Shown here one piece after another: positions 8,218-17,002 of a stretch of DNA of 64,000 nucleotides. Below the pieces are notes generated by a model, which saw only the letters and a list, made by a program, of their open reading frames with translations, was not told the DNA's origin and did no database searches. Source of the stretch: JAGNHN01 sp964590645 (GTDB lineage: Bacteria > Bacteroidota > Bacteroidia > Bacteroidales > JAGNHN01); assembly GCA_964590645.1 (NCBI GenBank), contig CAZPYJ010000012.1, positions 1 through 64,000 on the forward strand, in the 5' to 3' direction. Position 1 is the first letter of the stretch. Every line of letters starts with the position of its first letter. The position numbers and the translations under genes are program-made.

Positions 8218-9566
8218 GCGGTTTGGGCAGCTTGTTCTATTAAGGTTTCTACTTCTTGTTTGGCTTGTTCGAGCAACTCTTTTGATTTCCTGCGAGCTTC
8301 CAGACTGTCTTTCACATTTTGACTTATGGATGCCATAGTCTCTCGATCAAGAATTGGAATGATGAACTTAGCCATGTCATTCGGATAAAGCTCAGCTTGT
8401 GCGCTTCCCCTAATGTGTTTCTCAGTCTGTAATTGACCTACCAATGAGTTCATGACAAAAGCAACATAGGTAGGGTCAATATCTGAGCCTTTCATCCTGA
8501 TAAAGTTTACATGGTTACTGGCAAGTGCTGGCTCTGTGTCCAAATAAATATTGGTTTGCCCTACATAAGCCCCTGTGGTATAGGTGAGAATATCCCCATA
8601 TTTTACATGAGCTTCTGGGCTTGCCAAGTAGTGCAGGTCTGATGTTCTTTCCAGGTTATCATAATCCAAATGAGTATCTGTTATGTGTTGACTTGTCACC
8701 ACTTGTTTTGATCCATTTGGAATATAGATAGGTTGAACACCCCTACGGTTCAGAACCACCGAAGTACCCAAATGGATATAATCAAAATTTGTTTTGATGT
8801 GATGCAGAAGCTGGTCAAACTTAGGTTTGAAATGGTTTGAGTCTAATCGGTGACTGGATACTACTTCGCTAAAAGTTGTTTCAAAACTAGGTTTTTGAAT
8901 AAAGGCTAATTTTTTTAACTCTAGCGCAACTTCTAATCCTTCCTTAGCAAGGGAATACTTATGGGTGGAAATCTCTAAACTATCTATTGCTTTCTCTATG
9001 ATGCTTTGGAAATAATTGCTTTTTTCAATTAATACTTCAGGCAGATAAGTGTTTTTCAATGTGATGGGAGAAAATCTTGGGTGAGCATTCCCAGTTTGAG
9101 CCCAGTCTAATATTTTTTGGACATATCTTGACAAAGAAAAAGGCAATAATAAATGTGGAGTAACTTCACCTTTTGATTCAAAGACTAAATATTCAGTAGA
9201 GAGGGCGATATTCTCTTCCATTTTTGGAATTATCGCCATTTCCTTTAGGTAATGCCTAAGTCTTGAAACAATAAAATTGCCAGATTTTGCAATTTTTTTG
9301 TTACTGGTTACTTCTGCAAGAATCGGGTTTTTCCCGCCAAGTAGAAATTGGTTTATCGTATCAGGAAGATCATAAACCCGCCAATAATTAGTGAACTGGT
9401 TTGGCTTAATTGTATTAGTTTTTTCTATAAAATGGTGACCAATTTTAGAGCTTGATATTTTTTTTAATAAGTCTTCCGTTTCAAGTCGTTCCCGTTGATA
9501 ATGTTCGGCAAGAATATTATTTCCTTCCTTTATCGAACTTCTATTTATTATATTATAAACTGCCAT
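8214..9566 (-). CDS. hsdS: Type I restriction-modification specificity subunit (HsdS)
   Basis: This protein has two halves, each resembling a target recognition domain of HsdS, followed by coiled-coil spacer sequence. The first ends near SPITLKNTYLP; the second includes VTSQHITDTHLDYDNLE, GDILTYTTGAYVGQ and AELYPNDMAKFIIP. The C-terminus is a long helix (KELLEQAKQEVETLIEQA), as in S subunits. It would direct the methylase to a bipartite target site. I chose the ATG at 9566, 10 bp beyond the methylase stop; an alternative ATG at 9611 would overlap the methylase by 35 bp. The 4-bp overlap with the next gene is typical of a tight operon. The target sequence cannot be predicted. Confidence 0.85.
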   Translation of the reverse strand: MAVYNIINRSSIKEGNNILAEHYQRERLETEDLLKKISSSKIGHHFIEKTNTIKPNQFTNYWRVYDLPDTINQFLLGGKNPILAEVTSNKKIAKSGNFIVSRLRHYLKEMAIIPKMEENIALSTEYLVFESKGEVTPHLLLPFSLSRYVQKILDWAQTGNAHPRFSPITLKNTYLPEVLIEKSNYFQSIIEKAIDSLEISTHKYSLAKEGLEVALELKKLAFIQKPSFETTFSEVVSSHRLDSNHFKPKFDQLLHHIKTNFDYIHLGTSVVLNRRGVQPIYIPNGSKQVVTSQHITDTHLDYDNLERTSDLHYLASPEAHVKYGDILTYTTGAYVGQTNIYLDTEPALASNHVNFIRMKGSDIDPTYVAFVMNSLVGQLQTEKHIRGSAQAELYPNDMAKFIIPILDRETMASISQNVKDSLEARRKSKELLEQAKQEVETLIEQAAQTA

Positions 9567-9576
9567 ATACCAACCG

Positions 9577-12363
9577 CTATTTCCAAAAGTTAAATCCTTG
9601 TTCTTTCGCATATCTCACAAATGCTTCTGCAATGGCCAATGGTTTGCCCTTTACCAAATATTCCGCTCTGGGTTCTGCTGCCATTGATAGTTCTTCACCT
9701 TTTTCATCTGTGGATTTTTTTGTGTTCATGGCTTCTAAAGCAGCCTTAGAAATATCATAATTTACCAAGTCTTGCCTGAATACTGGATTCCCGTTTTCAT
9801 CTTCTACAATGTTTCCATCTTCATCAATCAGGTATTCGTATTCTCCGCTATTGTTCTTACCGCCTTGCTCACTTACTGCCATGAAAATTGGATAGTCCAA
9901 TCGCTTGGCTACTTCGGCATCTATAAAGCGATCAGATAGCTTTTGTAATAAATCATCATCAGCTATGATCAATTTAAGTTTACCCTTGGTGGTCAAGAGG
10001 TTTTTATCATACTCCGCTTGTGGAATGTCCTTTTCCATTTGCTTTATAAGTGATTTCAGCTGCTTTGAAGTGGTTTTTTGTTCTTCCTTCAGTGCTTTTA
10101 TTCGCTCCTTGTGCTCTTCTTTAACTGGTTTCAAATGCTCTTTTAATTCTGCTTTAGTGCCTTCCCATTGCTCAGTGATAATTTCTATTTCAGCCTTTTG
10201 GGTTTCTTTTATGGCTTCTTCAGCATCTTTGACGCCGTCCAGTTGTTGCTTGGCTTTCAATAGTTCTGTTTTGAGTTCGGTGATCTTGGTGTCGGCTGCT
10301 TCCAACAATTCTTCCAAGTCGGGTTCTACAATGTTTTCTTCTTCATCTTCAGTGTCTTCTCCTTCACTATCCGCTTCGGTTGTTTCGGGTTCAGGCTCGG
10401 CAAATTCTTCGAGTATTAATTCAAGGATATTTTCGGGAATTTGATCTTCGGGTATTTCCAATTCACTTTCGTAAGCAGTCAATAGTTCCTGAATCTGTGC
10501 AGCGTAATCAGGGCAGGCTGCTTTCACTTCATTCTGCACTTTCTCAATATCCTTTAATTCCTGATCGGTATATTTCTGAATGAATAGAACCGATGTTTTT
10601 GTCCCTGTATGTGGTTTGAAACTATTGCCATGTAAGCCAACTACTGCAAGCAGTCGGGCTTTGCGTAATATCCACTCACGAATAAAGGCAAGGGATGAAT
10701 TATTGAATTTACCCTGAGGCAAAACAATGGCTGCTCTTCCACCGGGTTTGAGCATTTTGATAATACGCTCAATGAACAACACATCACGCTCTTCTTTGGC
10801 TTGTTTGTCTTTGGCTCTTTTCAGGGCTGGTTTGGCCAGTTGATATTGAGCCAGCTGGTTTTTGTTTTTTACCTCACCTGCAAACGGAGGATTTGACAAG
10901 ATGACATCAAACTGAAGACTGCTAAAAATTACCCAAGCCTTATCTTCATCGGTCAAGAGTTCTTCATTTGGTATCGGAGGTTCAGTTAACCTATACTTTT
11001 TTAATGCAGACATTAAATCCCTTCCGGAGGGAGACCTATACCATGTAACTGGATTCAGGGTGTCAACTTCTGGCCCGAAGATGTTCGAATGACCATCCCC
11101 GGCAATCAACATCAACGCTCTGGATGTCTTTGCAGCTTTAGAGTCAAAGTCAACTCCCCAGAGGTATCGTGCGGCATATTTACTTTTTCGCAACTCCATT
11201 TCATCTGGAGTATTAGCGGGATAAGCCCACTCCATGGCATGAACTAAGAAACCTGCTGAGCCACAGGCAGGATCAAGTACATACTCATTTTTCTTTGGGT
11301 TGAGCATTCTAACACACATATCAATCACAAAGCGTGGGGTAAAGAACTGCCCTTGCTTTTTCTTCGCTTCAGATGGAAGCAAAAACTCGAATGCATCATC
11401 CATAATTCTAAGGTTAGAACCTAAGAATCGCTTACGCTCTAGAGGAGCGATACATACATTAAGATGCTCACGTTGCAGTTCGATTTTATCATTTGGATTG
11501 AATACGCCACTCCATTCTGAGCTGGCCATCTTGAATAAATGATTGATTCGCTCATAGGTGAGTTCTGGATCCTTGAACCACTTGAATTCTACTTCTTGAT
11601 TTTTCCGGTTATTCAGCGCTTCTTTTTCATCCCATATTTTGGCAAAAATGATTTTGAATATCTCATTGAACACGCTGTCCACTCCTGATGAGCCCAGAAC
11701 GAGTTCTTCCAAGTCGAGCAATATCTTTTTGAAGTCAAAGCTCTTTTCAAGATGAGCTAATGTCAATTTAGCATCTTGTAAATCTTGAGGTGATTGCCCC
11801 TTTTTAGGTATCTCTGGAAGTGAATCAAAATCCTTAGGATATGGACGATACAAAATCACTTTATCACTACCGTTGGACCATACACCAATTGGAGAGCCTT
11901 CAGCGTTGAGGTAGCTTCTCAGTTGCTCAATACCATCCTTACGTTTTGGCTTTTTGATCTCCAATACGATCTTAGGGGTCGTCTTGGTGTTGTTGGTGTA
12001 CACAATGATGTCGGCAAACTTGGTTCCTGTGTCCGTGCCAAACGTGATTGGTTTCTCTAAGGCAATTTCAGACTTGTCATAGCCGTAGTAGTTGATGAGC
12101 TTGTACACCCATAACTGCCTAACAATTTCTTCGGGGTTGGCTTTACCGTCTTCTACATATATCTGTACTTCTTCCTTTTCAGAGTGGAAGGGTGCAAGCG
12201 TTTTGAGGTAATAAACGGTTTTTCCTGTTTGTCTGCCTGTGCCTGGCTTCTCTAACAATTGAAGTGCTTTGTTATAATCAATGGAAGATGTATCGAACTC
12301 TGCAAGTTCGTACTTGATGGCCGGGTCTTTAAATATCTTGTCGAGTAGCTCTTTAGCTGTCAT
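9577..12363 (-). CDS. hsdM: N6-adenine DNA methylase with N-terminal HSDR_N nuclease-like domain
   Basis: 928 residues in three parts. Residues about 65-175 match HSDR_N, with a PD-(D/E)xK-like core: Asp118 in FADIIVY and Glu135-x-Lys137 in EIKKP. Residues about 225-610 are an HsdM-type gamma-class methylase with motif I DPACGSAGF near 365 and motif IV NPPF near 492. Residues about 640-810 are an acidic, then lysine/glutamate-rich coiled coil that ordinary HsdM lacks. Single-chain nuclease-methylases working with a separate S subunit recall BcgI-type enzymes, but this one sits with DndD- and DndE-like ATPases. It starts 20 bp after the XRE gene. Whether the nuclease core is active is unknown, though its acidic and lysine residues look intact. 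Confidence 0.87.
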   Translation of the reverse strand: MTAKELLDKIFKDPAIKYELAEFDTSSIDYNKALQLLEKPGTGRQTGKTVYYLKTLAPFHSEKEEVQIYVEDGKANPEEIVRQLWVYKLINYYGYDKSEIALEKPITFGTDTGTKFADIIVYTNNTKTTPKIVLEIKKPKRKDGIEQLRSYLNAEGSPIGVWSNGSDKVILYRPYPKDFDSLPEIPKKGQSPQDLQDAKLTLAHLEKSFDFKKILLDLEELVLGSSGVDSVFNEIFKIIFAKIWDEKEALNNRKNQEVEFKWFKDPELTYERINHLFKMASSEWSGVFNPNDKIELQREHLNVCIAPLERKRFLGSNLRIMDDAFEFLLPSEAKKKQGQFFTPRFVIDMCVRMLNPKKNEYVLDPACGSAGFLVHAMEWAYPANTPDEMELRKSKYAARYLWGVDFDSKAAKTSRALMLIAGDGHSNIFGPEVDTLNPVTWYRSPSGRDLMSALKKYRLTEPPIPNEELLTDEDKAWVIFSSLQFDVILSNPPFAGEVKNKNQLAQYQLAKPALKRAKDKQAKEERDVLFIERIIKMLKPGGRAAIVLPQGKFNNSSLAFIREWILRKARLLAVVGLHGNSFKPHTGTKTSVLFIQKYTDQELKDIEKVQNEVKAACPDYAAQIQELLTAYESELEIPEDQIPENILELILEEFAEPEPETTEADSEGEDTEDEEENIVEPDLEELLEAADTKITELKTELLKAKQQLDGVKDAEEAIKETQKAEIEIITEQWEGTKAELKEHLKPVKEEHKERIKALKEEQKTTSKQLKSLIKQMEKDIPQAEYDKNLLTTKGKLKLIIADDDLLQKLSDRFIDAEVAKRLDYPIFMAVSEQGGKNNSGEYEYLIDEDGNIVEDENGNPVFRQDLVNYDISKAALEAMNTKKSTDEKGEELSMAAEPRAEYLVKGKPLAIAEAFVRYAKEQGFNFWK

Positions 12364-12383
12364 GCGCTTTTTTACTTTTCTTG

Positions 12384-12662
12384 TTAGGTTAAGTGTGTTT
12401 TTGCCAATCGAACGACATCCAATGTAAACTCATTGATGCTTACTAAATCAATTATCTGATCAGCGAACCCGAGAGTAAACAATGGCTTTCTGTCTGCTTC
12501 GAGGAGCTCCGCAAGCTGCCTAACTTGTTCCATTTTAGCCTTGCGCTCTCCACGTTCAATCTTACTAAACATAGGAGTATCAATCTCAAGGCTGGCAGCC
12601 ATTTGGCGCTGAAAAAGCTGTTTACCTTCTCTACGTTCCCTTAGTCGTTTGCCAAAATGCAT
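12384..12662 (-). CDS. XRE-family HTH regulator of the defence operon
   Basis: A 92-residue protein with a Cro/C1-type helix-turn-helix in its first 60 residues (FGKRLRERREGKQLFQRQMA, then PMFSKIERGERKAK) and a short C-terminal extension. I chose the ATG at 12662; a longer frame to 12764 adds 34 residues unlike any XRE protein. It is the first gene of the operon, 20 bp ahead of the methylase, the position of controller (C) proteins that delay nuclease expression in restriction-modification systems. Autoregulation from the 115 bp between it and mnmE is likely, but I see no clear operator there. Confidence 0.85.
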   Translation of the reverse strand: MHFGKRLRERREGKQLFQRQMAASLEIDTPMFSKIERGERKAKMEQVRQLAELLEADRKPLFTLGFADQIIDLVSINEFTLDVVRLAKTHLT

Positions 12663-12777
12663 AAGTAGTTGATGTTTGACTTGCCGGCTTTTGGCTAAAA
12701 TAGAAAAAGAAGCTGTAAGACTAATGGTTAGATTTAAGAAATTATTCAAGCAGTTCGTAAACATTATTCACTTGAGC

Positions 12778-14175
12778 CTACTTCCCAATACAAAACCTGC
12801 TAAAAATATTCTCCAGGATTTCATTGGTGCTCACTTCCCCTGTGATCGTGCCCAGGTGATAGAGCGCATCGCGGATGTCGGTGGTGAGCAGGTCGGATGA
12901 GATCTCTGTATCTAGTCCCTGCTTTACCCGCTCCAGGGCTTCCAGGGCTTTACTCAAGGCTTCATAATGCCGGGTGCTGCTCACCAGGGTGCGGTCGCTG
13001 AGCTGGTGCAGATCAACGGTTTGCAATAACTTCTGGGCCAGCAAATGGATGTTCTCCTTCCGCTTTGCCGAAACAAAAACGGTTTCCCAGGCTACCAGCT
13101 CCTTGAAATGACGGGGCGTTTCTCCCAGCAAATCGGCTTTGTTGCCCACCAGGATCACCTGCTTCTCCTGCAAATTGAGAGAAGTGCCGCAAGCTTCCTT
13201 CATCTCCCTGATGTCTTCCCACTCCGCAGTGCTGATATCAAAAACACATAAAACGACTTCAGCCTGATCGATCTTTTCACGGGTGCGCTGCATCCCCAAC
13301 TGCTCAATCACATCATCGCTGACGTGCAAGCCTGCCGTATCAATAAAGCGGAAGGGGACCCCTTCGATCACGATGCTGTCTTCAATGGCATCACGGGTAG
13401 TGCCCGGAATGGGGCTGACGATGGCCCGCTCTTCATTCAGCAGGGCATTCAAGAGGGTGCTCTTGCCCACATTGGGCTTCCCCACAATGGCAACCGGTAT
13501 GCCGCGCTTCAACACATTCCCCATCTTGAAGGATGAAATGAGCTGCATAAGGGCTTCCTCCAGGTCGCGCAAATGGACCTTCAATTCGGCCCGGTTGGCA
13601 AAGGATACATCCTCTTCACTGAAATCAAGCTCCAACTCGATCAGGGCGGTGAACTCGACCAACTTCTGACGTAAGTTCTTAATCTGGCTTGAGTAACCTC
13701 CCCGCATCTGCTTGATCGCCAGGTCGTGTGAAGTTTTTGACTGGGCTGCGATCAGGTCGGCCACGGCTTCGGCCTGGCTCAGGTCGAATTTACCATTCCG
13801 GAAAGCACGCAGGGTGAATTCCCCGGGCTCGGCCAGGCGAAGTCCCTGTGCGAGAAGTAATTCGATCAAACGTTGCTGGATATACAGGGAGCCGTGACAA
13901 CTGATCTCCACAACATCCTCTCCGGTATAGGAATGGGGTGCACGAAAGAGGGTCAGCACCACCTCATCCAGCATTTCCCCTTCTTCTTTTATAAAACCGA
14001 AAATGGCTGAATTGGCTTCCGCGTCCTGAAGATTGAACCCTGGCTTGGCAGCTTCAAATACCTGTGATGCCGTCTTTACGGCTTCAGGACCGCTCAGGCG
14101 GATCAGCGCAATGGCGCCGGCACCGGGCGCGGTGGAAAGGGCAACAATGGTATTTCCGGCCTGTGGTATGCACAT
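12778..14175 (-). CDS. mnmE: tRNA uridine-5-carboxymethylaminomethyl modification GTPase MnmE
   Basis: 465 residues from the ATG at 14175 (the frame stays open to 14253, but family members start at IVALSTAPG). The N-terminal tetrahydrofolate-binding domain is followed by a helical domain with an inserted G domain: G1 GKPNVGKS at 232-239, then DTAG and NKAD. The C-terminus FCIGK carries the invariant cysteine of MnmE. With MnmG it modifies the wobble uridine of several tRNAs. It is divergent from sucD and lies next to the defence island, so it marks the core-genome side of the junction. It is more GC-rich than the operon to its left. Confidence 0.97.
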   Translation of the reverse strand: MCIPQAGNTIVALSTAPGAGAIALIRLSGPEAVKTASQVFEAAKPGFNLQDAEANSAIFGFIKEEGEMLDEVVLTLFRAPHSYTGEDVVEISCHGSLYIQQRLIELLLAQGLRLAEPGEFTLRAFRNGKFDLSQAEAVADLIAAQSKTSHDLAIKQMRGGYSSQIKNLRQKLVEFTALIELELDFSEEDVSFANRAELKVHLRDLEEALMQLISSFKMGNVLKRGIPVAIVGKPNVGKSTLLNALLNEERAIVSPIPGTTRDAIEDSIVIEGVPFRFIDTAGLHVSDDVIEQLGMQRTREKIDQAEVVLCVFDISTAEWEDIREMKEACGTSLNLQEKQVILVGNKADLLGETPRHFKELVAWETVFVSAKRKENIHLLAQKLLQTVDLHQLSDRTLVSSTRHYEALSKALEALERVKQGLDTEISSDLLTTDIRDALYHLGTITGEVSTNEILENIFSRFCIGK

Positions 14176-14361
14176 AGGATTGATGGTGTAGGTTTTAGCT
14201 CCATTATACCCCGGAGGAGTAGGATTTGTTACGTGATGAGCAAGGGACAGCATCCCTGGTCTCTGAGCAGGATGGCATAGCCAGGCGTATTGAAACCTTT
14301 GCTATGCGCGTTTTTTAGGGTCATTGCATACTTAAGCTTGAGAATTGTGCAATCATTTTCT

Positions 14362-14396
14362 CGCTTTTCGCTTTTCGTTTTTCGCTTTTCGCTTCA
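14362..14396 (+). repeat. Tandem CGCTTTT heptamer repeat upstream of sucD
   Basis: Five consecutive 7-bp units: CGCTTTT at 14362 and 14369, CGTTTTT at 14376, CGCTTTT at 14383 and CGCTTCA at 14390. The array ends 6 bp before the TACATTTG box at 14403, so it covers the place where the -33 element of a Bacteroidota promoter should sit. Unit gain or loss by slippage would change promoter spacing by 7 bp. Confidence 0.85.
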
Positions 14397-14402
14397 AATA
14401 TT

Positions 14403-14410
14403 TACATTTG
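14403..14410 (+). promoter_or_regulatory. Candidate -7 box of the sucD promoter
   Basis: TACATTTG matches the Bacteroidota -7 consensus TAnnTTTG exactly and lies 33 bp ahead of the sucD ATG. No standard TTG lies 19-21 bp upstream; that stretch is occupied by the heptamer repeat, which offers only TTTTCG-type sequence. Confidence 0.4.
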
Positions 14411-14443
14411 CCCATATTTTCACCCCTCAAGCTTTTATTGCGT

Positions 14444-15313
14444 ATGAGCGTGCTCGTAAACAAACATTCCCGCATCCTGGTACAAGGATTCACTGGCAGT
14501 GAAGGAACATTCCACGCCGGACAAATGATAGAATACGGAACCAATGTCGTAGGTGGCGTGACCCCCGGAAAAGGAGGGACAAGTCATCTGGATAAACCGG
14601 TTTTTAATACTGTGGAAGAGGCGGTGAAAGCCACCGAGGCCGATGTCAGCGTCATCTTTGTTCCCCCGCCATTTGCCGCTGATGCCATTATGGAAGCAGC
14701 TGATGCCGGGATAGGGGTGATCGTTTGTATTACCGAAGGAATTCCCACAAAAGATATGATTAAGGTGCAATCCTACCTGGAAGACAAGGATTGTCGTCTG
14801 GTCGGACCCAATTGTCCTGGCGTCATCACCCCCAACGAAGCCAAGGTTGGGATTATGCCCGGATTCATTCACAGCCCCGGCCCCGTAGGGATTGTCAGCC
14901 GCTCAGGCACCCTTACCTACGAAGCCGTTGATCAGCTCACCAAAGTAGGGCTCGGACAAAGCACGGCCATTGGTATTGGCGGCGATCCTATCATTGGAAC
15001 CACCACCGTAGATGCCATTCGCTTGTTTATGGAGGACCCGGATACCAAAGGCATTGTGATGATTGGCGAGATCGGCGGCAATATGGAGGCCGAGGCAGCC
15101 TATTGGATCAGGGATTACGGCACCAAGCCGGTGGTAGGCTTTATCGCAGGGGCTACTGCACCCAAAGGCCGCAGGATGGGCCACGCCGGTGCCATCATCG
15201 GAGGAAAAGCAGATACTGCCCAGGCGAAAAAGGAAATTTTGACCGATTGCGGCATTCACGTGGTGGACAGCCCGGCAGATATCGGAGCAAAAATGAAAGA
15301 ATTGCTCGGGTAA
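14444..15313 (+). CDS. sucD: Succinate-CoA ligase (ADP-forming) alpha subunit
   Basis: 289 residues from the ATG at 14444; the longer frame from 14345 translates the heptamer repeat and is not credible. The CoA-binding Rossmann domain (GFTGSEGTFHAGQ, VGGVTPGKGG) is followed by the ligase domain, with GPNCPG and the phosphohistidine loop GHAGAIIGG (His247). SucD works with the beta subunit SucC in the TCA cycle, converting succinyl-CoA to succinate with ATP formation. No sucC is nearby, so the two subunits are encoded apart, which I recall as common in Bacteroidota. It converges with the lipoprotein gene at 15345. Confidence 0.96.
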   Translation: MSVLVNKHSRILVQGFTGSEGTFHAGQMIEYGTNVVGGVTPGKGGTSHLDKPVFNTVEEAVKATEADVSVIFVPPPFAADAIMEAADAGIGVIVCITEGIPTKDMIKVQSYLEDKDCRLVGPNCPGVITPNEAKVGIMPGFIHSPGPVGIVSRSGTLTYEAVDQLTKVGLGQSTAIGIGGDPIIGTTTVDAIRLFMEDPDTKGIVMIGEIGGNMEAEAAYWIRDYGTKPVVGFIAGATAPKGRRMGHAGAIIGGKADTAQAKKEILTDCGIHVVDSPADIGAKMKELLG

Positions 15314-15344
15314 GCTGATCCGCTTTCAAGAAACTTCTTAGGAA

Positions 15345-16754
15345 TTAATCCTCTTCCTGATACTCTATCGCTCCCAGGTCAGGATCAGGTAATCTGCTAT
15401 TCCCAAAGAGATCAACGGGAATTCCTGAAGCGATCGCGCTGCTTCCTGCATCAATGGCAGGAGAAGCAAGGCTGAGGCGGAAATCTCCTTCATTGGGATC
15501 AACAAAGAGGGGGTCCTGGTTTTTCATACAGTTCAGAAAGGAAGCCGGATCATTGGCCGGCATCTCCGTGCGGAAAAGGCAATGGTCAAAAACATAGTTG
15601 AAGGCCGCCCTGGGTGTACGGTCAAAGAGCATCTCTTCCTGGTTTCTTCCCCAGATAATGCAATTCCCGAAGTAAACATCGCCCAGATCGCGTGCAATGG
15701 TGTCACCTTCAAATAAATAATAATTATTCAAGACCAGGGAAGGCGTTTGTCTTACCCCAAAATTGTAATAGTTCCCAATGGTGCAGTGCCGGAAGTCATA
15801 CTCCCCCCCGATATTGAGCAAGACGGCAAACTCCCCGCAATCCGTGATGAGGCTGTTGCTTACTTCTGCCTTGCTTCCCTGCAGAAGGAGTCCTGCCACG
15901 CTCATATTCCGGATGATGGAATTCCGAAGCAGCAGGGTAGGGTTGGGGCTGTTGCCCATTGTGTCGGCCTGTATCCCAACCTGACCGTTCTCAATGATGG
16001 CGTAGTCGATGACATTGTTCACGCTTCCCGGGGAGAGCCAGATGCGGCCCCATTGTCCGGGAACATCCTGGTAGGCTGCTTCCAGCCTGTCTCCCTGAAA
16101 ATGCACCGGCTCATCAATGCTTCCGCTCACGATGAGGGTTCCGGCCACATTGACCGCCAGTACCGAATAGGCGTGAAGATATACCTGTGTGCCTTCTTTG
16201 ATAGTAAGGCTGCTGGCGCTGTCCACGATAATCCAGTCGTAGATCACGTGCGGTTTATCGTTCTCCCAAATCCAATCGCCCTGCAAAACCGCCTTGCGGT
16301 AGAAATACGCATCCTGGCCCCAGGCGACCAGCTGCACCTGCTGCTGATTGCCGTTAGTATTGAACCGAACGACATCCTCTACGATCAGAGGTGTATTCTG
16401 CTGATTGGGATCAATGTTCACCCTGACGAAAATGAACAGGCTGTCTTTGCCGGCAATCTCCACATCTTCCACCACAGGCCCAGGAACGCCGTCCACATTC
16501 ATTACGTAGCGCGACTGGCTTCCACCGGCAATCTCAATGCGCTGGATATTAATTCTGTTATTAGAAGGGTTGTACACTTTCAGCCATTGGGTTGCTGAAC
16601 CAACCGAAGTAAACACTGTGTCGAAACTAAGGGTGTCGACGGAAAACCTGAGTTGTACATCCCCTTCCTCATACAGCTTTTCCTTCCGGCAGCCGGTTGC
16701 CAGCAACAACAACAGCATCAGGTGTATAAAGGAGGTATGGAGAATTCTGCTCAT
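15345..16754 (-). CDS. Right-handed beta-helix lipoprotein with choice-of-anchor Q-like tail
   Basis: 469 residues from the ATG at 16754 (a longer frame reaches 16799). The N-terminus is a lipoprotein signal with lipobox LATGC and Cys22. Residues about 200-400 have the turn-rich pattern of a parallel beta-helix (IIENGQVGIQ, NSIIRNMSVAGLLLQGS, NSLITDCGEFAVLL). The end, SPAIDAGS then DLFGNSR and DLGAIEYQ, is the choice-of-anchor Q pattern seen on many extracellular Bacteroidota proteins. It is probably an envelope or surface protein; ligand or substrate are unknown. The divergent region to 17003 is shared with the debranching-enzyme gene. Confidence 0.85.
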   Translation of the reverse strand: MSRILHTSFIHLMLLLLLATGCRKEKLYEEGDVQLRFSVDTLSFDTVFTSVGSATQWLKVYNPSNNRINIQRIEIAGGSQSRYVMNVDGVPGPVVEDVEIAGKDSLFIFVRVNIDPNQQNTPLIVEDVVRFNTNGNQQQVQLVAWGQDAYFYRKAVLQGDWIWENDKPHVIYDWIIVDSASSLTIKEGTQVYLHAYSVLAVNVAGTLIVSGSIDEPVHFQGDRLEAAYQDVPGQWGRIWLSPGSVNNVIDYAIIENGQVGIQADTMGNSPNPTLLLRNSIIRNMSVAGLLLQGSKAEVSNSLITDCGEFAVLLNIGGEYDFRHCTIGNYYNFGVRQTPSLVLNNYYLFEGDTIARDLGDVYFGNCIIWGRNQEEMLFDRTPRAAFNYVFDHCLFRTEMPANDPASFLNCMKNQDPLFVDPNEGDFRLSLASPAIDAGSSAIASGIPVDLFGNSRLPDPDLGAIEYQEED

Positions 16755-16855
16755 CGGTGTACAAAAGTAGGGATTTGTATGATATGCCGACGAATACATA
16801 GCTGTACTCCCGGCATTGTATAGAATGGTGCACTAACTTATTGTAATGTACTATA

Positions 16856-16884
16856 TTGCCTTTGCTGTAATTCTCATAAATTTG
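16856..16884 (+). promoter_or_regulatory. Candidate promoter of the glycogen cluster
   Basis: TTG at 16856-16858 and TAAATTTG at 16877-16884 are separated by 18 bp, close to the Bacteroidota -33/-7 arrangement. A second TAAATTTG follows at 16887-16894. The first gene of the cluster starts at 17003, which would leave a leader of about 110 nt. The 248 bp between the two divergent start codons contain nothing else I recognise. Confidence 0.45.
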
Positions 16885-17002
16885 GTTAAATTTGTGTTAT
16901 TTCTCTGTCGGAGGCTATTTTTATTGATATAGAATTATCTAATTTTGTCGTCTGTTTCCAGAGGTCTTACGCTGCTTCTTCTGTTCAGGAAAAATATTGA
17001 TT

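Noticed and set aside
1..12662. Classical Dnd phosphorothioation system
   Set aside because: DndA (desulfurase), DndB and DndC are absent from the island in this window; only DndD- and DndE-like proteins are present, with a methylase.
14435..14872. 145-codon frame antisense to sucD
   Set aside because: It lies across the SucD CoA-binding domain and has no family match.
15747..16598. 283-codon open frame on the plus strand
   Set aside because: Antisense to the beta-helix lipoprotein; no motif, no signal and no operon context.
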